A stretch of 64,000 nucleotides of DNA, taken from the NCBI RefSeq assembly GCF_963677565.1, contig NZ_OY781982.1, positions 682,001-746,000 on the forward strand. Reading direction: 5' to 3'. The position numbers were made by a program, and so were the translations under genes. This document shows positions 57,282-64,000 of the stretch, piece after piece. The stretch is from an uncultured Draconibacterium sp. Lineage in GTDB: Bacteria > Bacteroidota > Bacteroidia > Bacteroidales > Prolixibacteraceae. Numbering within the stretch: the first letter of the stretch is position 1; every line of letters begins with the position of its first letter. The notes below the pieces were generated by a model that made no database searches, was not told where the DNA came from, and saw only the letters and a program-made list of their open reading frames with translations.

Positions 57282-57920
57282 ATGACCACTAATCCGCAAT
57301 TTGAACAACTGGAAAAAGCCTTTTTTCACGATGGTTACCAACTGGCCATGAAAGCAGTTGAAGCGAACATGGAACAGGAAGCTTTGCATCAATCATTAAA
57401 AGAAATGTATGCAGCTATCGACGGACTCATCGATTCTTTGTTTGTTTATGCACGGCAGCAGAATCAAATTATCGATTGCAAACGGGGCTGTAGCTGGTGT
57501 TGTCACCAACCGGTTTTTGCGCTGGATTACGAGCTGGATTATTTAAAGGCGGCAGTTGAGAATTCTTTTGACGCGGAAACGATTTCCGGAATAGCAGAAA
57601 AGGCAAAACAAAAACAAGACAAACTTAGGCACTTAAAAGGCGACGAGCTAATGAATACCAAACATCCCTGCCCGCTTTTAAAAGACGACACCTGCTCTGT
57701 ATATGAAGCGCGCCCGATGGCCTGCCGCATTTATCTTTCATCGGATGTAAAAAGCTGTGTTCACTTTTATAACCAACCCGATGATAAAACCACTTACCCT
57801 GCCCTTTTGGATATGCCAATGCGCCTGGGACGAATGATGAACGAAGGATTTAAATCGGCGCTAAAAACCAGTGGTATTGAAGCAAAAGAATTTCGTATTG
57901 AAGAGAAACTAATAAAATAA
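57282..57920 (+). CDS. YkgJ family cysteine-cluster protein
   Basis: 212 residues. The CxxxCxxCC cluster (CKRGCSWCC near 66-74) and a later CPLLKDDTCSVYEARPMACR near 126-145 define the YkgJ/CxxCxxCC family, thought to bind zinc or an Fe-S cluster. Function unknown. It is 7 bp upstream of a TPR membrane-protein gene, so the two probably form an operon. Confidence 0.87.
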   Translation: MTTNPQFEQLEKAFFHDGYQLAMKAVEANMEQEALHQSLKEMYAAIDGLIDSLFVYARQQNQIIDCKRGCSWCCHQPVFALDYELDYLKAAVENSFDAETISGIAEKAKQKQDKLRHLKGDELMNTKHPCPLLKDDTCSVYEARPMACRIYLSSDVKSCVHFYNQPDDKTTYPALLDMPMRLGRMMNEGFKSALKTSGIEAKEFRIEEKLIK

Positions 57921-57927
57921 ATCAGTT

Positions 57928-58551
57928 ATGGGATTTGGCGGATCGGTTCTTGCAATGATACAATCGTTACGTGCCAATGCACGTCCCAAACATCATGCCT
58001 ATCAGGATTGGGATAAGAGTGAAAAACGAATCTTCAAGAACAAATACAAGCTGATTTCTAAACAAGTTTCTCCGGAAAAACTTGCCCGGTTAAAAGCAAA
58101 ATACCGAAAAGAAATTGAGCGAGATCAAAAGCGCACGCAAGCTCTTACAGTACTTTCATTGATTATAATTATTCCTCTGATTACTTTTGGAATCTTTCAA
58201 TTTTTCTTTAGCAACAGCCAAAAGAATTATCATCCCTATGTTTCAGAAACAGAAAAAACTAAAACAGTAGAAATCACAATTGAGAAAATCAATTATTTGC
58301 TCGACTCCGGTTATGAATGGCTAAATAAAGGTCATTATAAAAATGCGAGGTATCAGTTCAACCGGGTTTTGAAAGTAAATCCTGTTAACAAAGCTGCACT
58401 TTTTGGGATGGCAGCCAGCTATGTTTACGAATGTCAGAAAAAGAATACAAACTGCGAAAATGCCAAAACCTTGCTACAAGATTATATTTCAAAATTTGGG
58501 AGTGATACTAAAACCGAACATTTAAGTACCATACTCAACAGCAGCCACTAG
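57928..58551 (+). CDS. Membrane-anchored TPR-like protein
   Basis: 207 residues. A basic cytoplasmic N-terminus (about 1-70) with RLKAKYRKEIERDQKRTQ, one membrane segment (about 73-92) and a C-terminal TPR pair, GYEWLNKGHYKNARYQFNRV near 130-149, followed by LKVNPVNKAALFGMAASYVY. The N-terminus resembles small Bacteroidota proteins I cannot name. It overlaps the convergent thioesterase gene by 4 bases. Confidence 0.72.
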   Translation: MGFGGSVLAMIQSLRANARPKHHAYQDWDKSEKRIFKNKYKLISKQVSPEKLARLKAKYRKEIERDQKRTQALTVLSLIIIIPLITFGIFQFFFSNSQKNYHPYVSETEKTKTVEITIEKINYLLDSGYEWLNKGHYKNARYQFNRVLKVNPVNKAALFGMAASYVYECQKKNTNCENAKTLLQDYISKFGSDTKTEHLSTILNSSH

Positions 58552-58970
58552 ATTTCCTCGATATCAATTCCGGCCTCTTCAAATTTACTTTCCAGAATTT
58601 CTGGTGAAAGTGGACGGCCATTTCGGGTGAGTACTGAAGTAATCCGGCCTTTTACCATTAACTTTTCGTCGGCTTTACGAATTACCTCCTGCAAAAATAC
58701 AATGCGCAAACGGCCTTGTTTTCCTATCTTTAAACGAACCAAAAAATCGTCTCCCGGACGTAGCGGGAACTTATATTCCAACTCGGCTTTTATCACTACT
58801 GCATCAATTCCTTCATCGTGAAGATTGGCAAAGTCCAGCCCAACATGATTCAAAAATTTATGGCGTGTATGTTCCAGGTAATTCTGATAAACGGCGTTAT
58901 TTACAATGCCCTGAATGTCGCATTCGTAATCGCGAACCTGCATTTCCAATTCAAAGTGATGATTTTCCAT
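58548..58970 (-). CDS. Acyl-CoA thioesterase (4-hydroxybenzoyl-CoA thioesterase type)
   Basis: 140 residues, hot-dog fold. RDYECDIQGIVNNAVYQNYL near 13-32 contains the catalytic aspartate region, followed by EHTRHKFL. LEYKFPLRPGDDFLVRLKIG near 64-83 is also typical. It hydrolyses acyl-CoA thioesters. The substrate is not determinable. It is followed on the minus strand by the convergent TPR gene with a 4-base overlap. Confidence 0.87.
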   Translation of the reverse strand: MENHHFELEMQVRDYECDIQGIVNNAVYQNYLEHTRHKFLNHVGLDFANLHDEGIDAVVIKAELEYKFPLRPGDDFLVRLKIGKQGRLRIVFLQEVIRKADEKLMVKGRITSVLTRNGRPLSPEILESKFEEAGIDIEEI

Positions 58971-59017
58971 TCTTCAAGATTAAGGGCTAAAACCCAGTCT
59001 AACAATTTACTTAAAAA

Positions 59018-59037
59018 CCCCGGCTTACAAGCCGGGG
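59018..59037. repeat. REP-like hairpin
   Basis: CCCCGGCTT-ac-AAGCCGGGG is a perfect 9-bp stem. Flanked by GGGCTAAAACCC (58984-58995) and GCTAAAATT, it resembles dispersed Bacteroidota repeats. It lies between the FAH-family and thioesterase genes and could end the FAH transcript. Confidence 0.6.
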
Positions 59038-59057
59038 CTAAAATTCTTATATGACTT

Positions 59058-59672
59058 TTACTTCACTTCAAAATCAAACAGCTTCTTGTCTTCCAGATAA
59101 CCTTCCAAACGATCACCAATTGCAACGGGGCCAACATTCGCCGGTGTTCCGGTATAAATCAGGTCGCCAATTTTCAGGGTGACGTATTTTGAGATATGAG
59201 CAATTAACTCATCAAAATCAAAGATCATCATTCCCGAATGCGATTCCTGAACCGTATCGCCATTTATGTCCAAACGGAAACCAATTGTCTCCTGATCTGG
59301 AAAAATTGATTTTGGCAAAAAGGTGTTGCTTAATACTGCCGATTTATCAAAAGCTTTTGCTTTTTCCCAGGGCAATCCTTTTGCTTTGAGTTGCGCCTGC
59401 ACATCACGTGCCGTGAAATCGATACCCAAACCGATCTCACTGTAATAACGTTGTGCAAATCGTTTTTCAATGTTTTTGCCAATACGGTTTATTTTGACCA
59501 CCAACTCAATTTCGTGATGCACCTCGTTGGTCCAGTCCGGAATATAAAACGGATCATTATTTCGCAACAAGGCAGTGTCGGGCTTCATAAAAAAGATGGG
59601 TTCTTCGGGTACGTCGTTCCCCAACTCTTTGGCATGAGCCACGTAATTTCTTCCTATGCAAATTATTTTCAT
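59058..59672 (-). CDS. Fumarylacetoacetate hydrolase family protein
   Basis: 204 residues, the short YcgM-like type. Metal-binding residues are in EVHHEIELVVKI near 50-61 (E, E) and a later GLGIDFTARDVQ near 81-92 (D). MKIICIGRNYVAHAKELG opens the protein and GDLIYTGTPANVGPV closes it. Members act as acylpyruvate hydrolases or oxaloacetate tautomerases; which applies here is unknown. Confidence 0.9.
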   Translation of the reverse strand: MKIICIGRNYVAHAKELGNDVPEEPIFFMKPDTALLRNNDPFYIPDWTNEVHHEIELVVKINRIGKNIEKRFAQRYYSEIGLGIDFTARDVQAQLKAKGLPWEKAKAFDKSAVLSNTFLPKSIFPDQETIGFRLDINGDTVQESHSGMMIFDFDELIAHISKYVTLKIGDLIYTGTPANVGPVAIGDRLEGYLEDKKLFDFEVK

Positions 59673-59695
59673 GATTCAAAGCTTTACAATTACAC

Positions 59696-59780
59696 TGTCA
59701 TTTCGAGCACAGCGAGAATTCTGTTACAGATTTAGCTCCGCTGATTTTCAATTCTCAGTCGTTCCTCCTTCGAAATGACA
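59696..59780. repeat. Palindrome-ended intergenic repeat, 85 bp
   Basis: TGTCATTTCGA (59696-59706) and TCGAAATGACA (59770-59780) are perfect 11-bp inverted ends. Inner arms GAGAATT (59714-59720) and AATTCTC (59750-59756) pair as well. The arrangement is typical of a dispersed, REP/MITE-like repeat. No gene is present. Confidence 0.65.
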
Positions 59781-59784
59781 AGCT

Positions 59785-60591
59785 TTACTTGCTCATCATT
59801 TTTAATTTTAACTGCGTAAGTACTTTTTTAGTATACAGCGGAAATTCGCTGTTCAATATCCAGCCAAAGTAACCGGGTTGTTCTTGCAGAACCTGCTCAA
59901 CCGGTAGTCCTTTGTTCTTGCCGAAATTGAAGACTTCCACTCCATTTTCATCGTAAACAATGCGGCCTACAAAATCAACATTCCGGTCATAAGAAGAGAA
60001 CTCGCTCAACTTTTCTACATCGTTTTCTATAGGCGTGGATTTTTTTCCTTTTGCATCTTCGTACTCCACACCTTTGTATTTATCGAGCTGAGATTTCAAC
60101 ACTTCGTAAGTTGCTTTTGTATCGGCCATGGCACTGTGCGCATCTGTTAATTCCTGGTTACAATAAAATTTGTATGCCGCTGCCAACGTACGTTTTTCCA
60201 TTTTGTGGAAAATGGCCTGCACATCAATAAATTTGCGCTTTTTAAAATCAACATCCACCTCGGCACGCAAAAACTCTTCGGCCAACAAAGGAATATCAAA
60301 TCGATTGGAATTAAATCCTGCCAGATCGCATCCCTCCAGAAATTTGGCCAGCGTTTTTGCCACCTCTTTAAAAGTTGGTGCGTCTTTTACATCCTCGTCG
60401 TAAATTCCATGGATCAAAGAAGCCTCAATCGGAATCGGTTGCTCAGGATTTATGCGCATCAGTTTTTCTTCCTCGGTACCGTCAACATTTACTTTTATTA
60501 AAGCAATCTCCACAATTCGATCCGTAACAATATTTATTCCGGTGGTTTCCAGATCTAAAAAAACCAAAGCGTTTTTTAAATGTAGTTTCAT
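59785..60591 (-). CDS. DEDDh 3'-5' exonuclease
   Basis: 268 residues. The exonuclease motifs are FLDLETTG (12-19, Exo I), GFNSNRFDIPLL near 95-106 (Exo II) and TDAHSAMADTKAT near 149-161 (Exo III, DEDDh). The C-terminus has VFNFGKNKGLPVEQVLQEQP then GYFGWIL near 221-247, an ExoX-like C-terminal module. It may proofread or process DNA. The order gldG-dnaN-exonuclease is a gene order I recall across Bacteroidota, which supports a replication or repair role. Confidence 0.9.
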   Translation of the reverse strand: MKLHLKNALVFLDLETTGINIVTDRIVEIALIKVNVDGTEEEKLMRINPEQPIPIEASLIHGIYDEDVKDAPTFKEVAKTLAKFLEGCDLAGFNSNRFDIPLLAEEFLRAEVDVDFKKRKFIDVQAIFHKMEKRTLAAAYKFYCNQELTDAHSAMADTKATYEVLKSQLDKYKGVEYEDAKGKKSTPIENDVEKLSEFSSYDRNVDFVGRIVYDENGVEVFNFGKNKGLPVEQVLQEQPGYFGWILNSEFPLYTKKVLTQLKLKMMSK

Positions 60592-60604
60592 GGTGGGTAT
60601 GAAT

Positions 60605-60645
60605 TAAAAAAGGTACCCTAAAACCTGCGTTCCCGGATACCTTTT
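60605..60645 (-). terminator. Terminator of dnaN
   Basis: On the minus strand AAAAGGTATCC and GGGTACCTTTTTT pair (60605-60617 with 60635-60645, one mismatch) and end in T, 20 bases after the dnaN stop. Confidence 0.7.
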
Positions 60646-60665
60646 CGGTTTATCGTTGTATCTTT

Positions 60666-61793
60666 TTAAACGTTTATCATCATTGGCATCAACAGCATCA
60701 ACATGTCTTCGTCTTCCTCATTTTCAGCCGGAAGTAACAAGCCTGCACGGGTTGGATCACTCATTTCAACCTTTACATCGCCGGTTGAAATATTAGTCAG
60801 AATTTCCTGCAGGAATGTTGATTTGAAACCAATTTCAATTTCTTCGCCCTCGTATTCGCAATTGATGCGTTCAACTGCCGAAATAGAGAAGTCGATATCT
60901 TGTGCCGACACTACCAACTGGTTGTCGGAAATATTCAGTTTTACCAAGTTGCTCGCCTGGTTCGAAAATACTGAAACACGTTTTACAGTATTAAAGAAAT
61001 TCAGGCGATCGATGATCATTTTATTTGGATTGTTGGTAGGAATTACCGAGTTATAAGTTGGGTAATTACCTTCTACTAAACGACAGATCAGTTTGTAGTT
61101 GCTTAACGTAAAAAAGGCGTTTTTATCGTCGAATTCCAGTTTTACATCAAACTCTTCTTTCGGCAAGAGGTTTTTCAATAAACTGGCCGGTTTTTTGGGC
61201 AAAATAAACGAAGACTCGAATTCAGCTTTTGCATCTAAACGGCGGTAGCGTACCAGCTTGTGCGCATCCGATGCTACAAAGCTCATAAAATCAGGTGTTA
61301 ACTCCACATAAATACCATTCATTACGGGGCGCAACTCATCGTCGGCTGTAGCAAACAAAGTTTTTTCAATACCTTTCTGAAGAACAACGTGGCTAACATC
61401 GATCGACGATGCACCTTCCTCATCCAACTGTGGTTGCTCCGGAAAATCCTCGGCATTTTGTCCCATAATGCTGAACTTTCCATTGTCGGAATAAATTTCA
61501 ACAAGGTACGAATCACCATCGATCTGAAATGTCAGTGGTTGCTCCGGAAACTCTTTCAGCGTATCGGTGATCAACTTTGCCGGAACTGCAACGGCTCCTT
61601 CTCCTTCAATATTATCCAACTCAAGGCTGGTAATTAAAGTCGACTCCAGATCGGAAGCCGTGATGGTTAACTCTGTTTCGCTTAACTGAAACAGGAAGTT
61701 ATCAAGAATTGGCATTGTACTTTTACTGCTGATTACCTTACTAATTGCAGAAAGGTGGCTCAGTAATTCGGTGCTTGAAACTACAAACTTCAT
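60666..61793 (-). CDS. dnaN: DNA polymerase III beta sliding clamp
   Basis: 375 residues in three clamp domains. It opens MKFVVSSTELLSHLSAISKV and ends MLLMLMPMMINV, the typical C-terminal hydrophobic end that shapes the binding cleft. SFVASDAHKLVRYR near 174-187 and EGNYPTYNSVIPTN near 241-254 are diagnostic. It encircles DNA and tethers polymerase III and repair enzymes. It is not next to dnaA here, as is usual in Bacteroidota. Confidence 0.96.
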   Translation of the reverse strand: MKFVVSSTELLSHLSAISKVISSKSTMPILDNFLFQLSETELTITASDLESTLITSLELDNIEGEGAVAVPAKLITDTLKEFPEQPLTFQIDGDSYLVEIYSDNGKFSIMGQNAEDFPEQPQLDEEGASSIDVSHVVLQKGIEKTLFATADDELRPVMNGIYVELTPDFMSFVASDAHKLVRYRRLDAKAEFESSFILPKKPASLLKNLLPKEEFDVKLEFDDKNAFFTLSNYKLICRLVEGNYPTYNSVIPTNNPNKMIIDRLNFFNTVKRVSVFSNQASNLVKLNISDNQLVVSAQDIDFSISAVERINCEYEGEEIEIGFKSTFLQEILTNISTGDVKVEMSDPTRAGLLLPAENEEDEDMLMLLMPMMINV

Positions 61794-61905
61794 TTATTTC
61801 GATTTATTTTTTGATTTTTCGTCTTATTTACAACTAATCTAAGTATACGAATATACAAACTTTCAGGAATTATCCCTATCGTGCTTCGCTTGATTTTACC
61901 CGATT

Positions 61906-64000
61906 TTATGAACGATTGTATCGGTATTTACGAACAAGGTTGTAAACCAGCGCAAAAACAGTGATTAAAAGCAATGGTAGCAATACATTCAGCCATTTCC
62001 AATAAGTGGCTTCTTCGCGCAGTTTTACTTTGTCGAGCAAGCGCAATTTTAGCGACCGGCCACGCAGCTGCATAATTCCCTGTTTATCATCGAGGTACGA
62101 TATGGCATTAATCAAAAACTCCTTATTCCCGAAAACCTGCCCCGATACTTCGTCAAAACCAAGTTCCTGAATTTTAGGTGGATTGCTAGAATAATTCACT
62201 TTGTTGGTAATCATTCCACCGTCGGCAATTACAATCATCTGTGTGGGCTGGCTTTCCTGAATTATTTCGGCCGAAGAATAACCGTAATTTTCCACCATTC
62301 GGTTTTTATAGTTCGAAGTAAAAACACCTTCCAACAAAACGCCAACCGGAATATCTGCCTCCGTAAACAACTCGCGCGCCGGCGGATTATTAATGTTTGC
62401 CAAACTCACCGACGACGGCGCTTTTATCCGACGCGCATACGGCGATGTTCTTAAAATCACCTCTTTTCGCACAGTTGAATTGGCAGAAACCGTGTCGAGC
62501 GACGACACAAATTCTGTTTTAACCCAGTTCAGATTTCGGCTTATCGGGTGATTATCATTTGGCGTTAGCAGCGGCGAATAATACCACGGGTGCAAAGTGT
62601 AGCGTGGCGAATTACCCGGTGCAGCGGTATTTACCCGAATTTGAATACAGTTTACATCCTGCAGCAATTCGTAATTTAAACGCACGCCGTAGCGAAACAA
62701 CTGATCGCCCAAATTCATGTCGTTTGGAAAAGAATACGTTTGGAATCCTTTGCTTAAACTATCCAGACTTACCTGTACCGGATCAACCAACCATAGCAGT
62801 TTTCCACCTTTCATCAGGTACTGGTCTATAGCAATTTTGGAAGTTTCGGGAAATTCTTTTTTAGGATTGGCGATCACCAGAATATCTACCTCCGCATCTT
62901 TCAGATCGGCAGCTTCCAGCATATCAATCTCAAAATCGGCAGAAAGCGATCGTGCAATATCGGCCACTTCGTATTGATTCGCCTCATCGTGTCCTTGTAA
63001 GAATGCAAGTACAGATTTCTTCTCGCGCATTAACTTTTGAAAAGCATTTACCAACTCAAACTCGATGGTTTCAACCGAATGATTAAAGTTATTTTCGTAA
63101 CTGGTGTACGGATTATTTTTCAGAAAATTAACTGCCAGTTCTTTGTTCTGGTAACGAATTATTGCTCCCGGAAATATAAAACGCGAACTCACACCCTGCT
63201 CAGTTTTATGTCCAAAATTAATTCGCGGCACACCTCTGTTTACTATGTCAGCAATAAATTCTTCCTGTTTTTCGATATTCCCAATGCTGTAGGGATTAAA
63301 AATCCGCACGCGAATTGGAGCCGAACTGTAAGCATTCAGCACTGCAATTTTCTCCAGCACTTCGTTTTGTATTTTTCGCAATCCCGCTTCCAGCTCGCCA
63401 CTTAAATACAATTCCACTTCCACCGGACCGTCCAATCCGCTTACCATTTGTTTGCTTACATCCGACAACGAATAACGTTTTTCAGCTGTTAGATCGATAC
63501 GGTACAAAAAGTTGGATGAAATAGCCAGTACCAGCAAAACAGCCACAGGAACAACAACCGCTCGAACTTTTGCCTTTGTTTTTCTGAGTTTTCCTTTTCG
63601 TAAAATCAGGGTGGTGCCGTACAAAAACAAAAAAGCCATGCCGATAAAATAGAGAATATCGCGCATATCAACCACACCCCGCGAAATGGAAAGGTAATGA
63701 TCGTTAATACTCAGCCACGAAAAAAGTTGTTCCAGCAAATACGACACTTCGGCCGATGCCACAAACTCAAAACCGAGATAAAAAATAAACGACAGCGACA
63801 TTCCGAAGATGAACGAAACGATCTGGTTGTCGGTGAGCGACGAGGCAAAAATGCCAATAGCCACATAAATGGTTGCCAGAAAAAACAGCCCCATAAACGA
63901 TCCCCAGGTTGCACCGGTGTCGATACTTCCAACCGGATTTCCCAACCAATAAACCGACAAAAAATACAGTAAAGTGGGCAACAGAGAAAATACAACCAGT
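61906..64000 (-). CDS. gldG: Gliding-motility ABC transporter GldF-GldG fusion, partial
   Basis: The frame runs from the window edge to a stop at 61906, 698 codons. The first codon that looks like a start is an internal TTG (Leu) at 63981, and in-frame residues continue upstream. The first ~140 residues are the C-terminal membrane part of permease GldF (YWLGNPVGSIDTGATWGSF and FASSLTDNQIVSFIFGMSLS). After a basic linker a membrane segment starts GldG, with periplasmic segments such as LTAEKRYSLSDVSKQMVSGL and FLQGHDEANQYEVADIARSL, and a C-terminal membrane anchor. In Flavobacterium gldF and gldG are separate genes. With GldA this ABC system aids gliding; its cargo is not known to me. Confidence 0.9.
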   Translation of the reverse strand, partial: LVVFSLLPTLLYFLSVYWLGNPVGSIDTGATWGSFMGLFFLATIYVAIGIFASSLTDNQIVSFIFGMSLSFIFYLGFEFVASAEVSYLLEQLFSWLSINDHYLSISRGVVDMRDILYFIGMAFLFLYGTTLILRKGKLRKTKAKVRAVVVPVAVLLVLAISSNFLYRIDLTAEKRYSLSDVSKQMVSGLDGPVEVELYLSGELEAGLRKIQNEVLEKIAVLNAYSSAPIRVRIFNPYSIGNIEKQEEFIADIVNRGVPRINFGHKTEQGVSSRFIFPGAIIRYQNKELAVNFLKNNPYTSYENNFNHSVETIEFELVNAFQKLMREKKSVLAFLQGHDEANQYEVADIARSLSADFEIDMLEAADLKDAEVDILVIANPKKEFPETSKIAIDQYLMKGGKLLWLVDPVQVSLDSLSKGFQTYSFPNDMNLGDQLFRYGVRLNYELLQDVNCIQIRVNTAAPGNSPRYTLHPWYYSPLLTPNDNHPISRNLNWVKTEFVSSLDTVSANSTVRKEVILRTSPYARRIKAPSSVSLANINNPPARELFTEADIPVGVLLEGVFTSNYKNRMVENYGYSSAEIIQESQPTQMIVIADGGMITNKVNYSSNPPKIQELGFDEVSGQVFGNKEFLINAISYLDDKQGIMQLRGRSLKLRLLDKVKLREEATYWKWLNVLLPLLLITVFALVYNLVRKYRYNRS

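Noticed and set aside
1..64000. tRNA or rRNA genes
   Set aside because: I looked for tRNA T-loop patterns and rRNA signatures by eye and found none; a covariance-model search would be the decisive test.

Overview
The window looks like a chromosomal segment of a Bacteroidota bacterium, probably an anaerobic or facultative member of the Bacteroidales/Marinilabiliales (a Prolixibacteraceae-like organism is my best guess). The reasons are a gldF-gldG fusion next to dnaN, an ECF sigma/FecR/TonB-receptor surface-signalling set, a DUF2027 protein, a YbiT-type ABC-F ATPase with a worn second ATPase domain, an OlsF-type amino-lipid acyltransferase, and repeated matches to the Bacteroidota promoter element TAnnTTTG a short distance upstream of start codons. 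No rRNA, tRNA, prophage, transposase or CRISPR array was found.

Layout. 1-12 kb: housekeeping and metabolism (partial DUF2027 protein, QueA-family enzyme, acyl-CoA ligase, solitary TrpB), then an AT-rich M3 peptidase lipoprotein gene with a palindromic element on its 3' side and a 41-bp minisatellite upstream, then an ABC-F ATPase, YwbE and an OlsF-like acyltransferase. 12-24.5 kb: two radical-SAM proteins, DUF4197, a cysteine-containing PAS protein, DUF4301, a TPR protein, a DUF368 lipid-carrier translocase, AroE, a low-molecular-weight phosphatase, a MaoC hydratase, a DMT transporter and a DUF1080 lipoprotein. 24.5-32.3 kb: a TetR-controlled efflux operon (TetR, TolC, HlyD, two ABC ATPases, two ABC-2 permeases) interrupted twice by four-helix-bundle genes, each lying between inverted low-complexity repeats. 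32.4-40.6 kb: CHAD protein, a frameshifted DUF1697 gene, a Crp/Fnr regulator, a lone ATPase, a SnoaL/YceI/dioxygenase cluster behind two FNR-box-like sites, an HxlR/quinone-reductase divergent pair, a candidate small RNA, and an ECF sigma factor with a membrane partner.

40.6-48 kb: a lipoprotein gene followed by an ECF sigma-FecR-TonB receptor operon, a PafA-family phosphatase-like protein that has lost nearly all its metal ligands, and a small secreted CarboxypepD-like protein. 48.2-51.8 kb: a three-gene NADH-linked [FeFe]-hydrogenase operon with a compact NuoF-type subunit. 51.8-64 kb: Ogt (its promoter -7 box lies inside the preceding terminator), an esterase and a nuclease/phosphatase-fold protein, an XRE regulator with two paralogous membrane proteins, an AGCS symporter, YkgJ, a TPR membrane protein, a thioesterase, an FAH-family hydrolase, a DEDDh exonuclease, DnaN and GldFG.

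The strongest candidate for something undescribed is the pair of four-helix-bundle cassettes in the efflux operon. Proteins of this family are known from intervening sequences in 23S rRNA. Here they sit between complementary repeat arms inside a protein-coding operon, which suggests IVS-like elements in mRNA. All promoters, operators and terminators below come from reading motifs by eye, not from measured transcripts.
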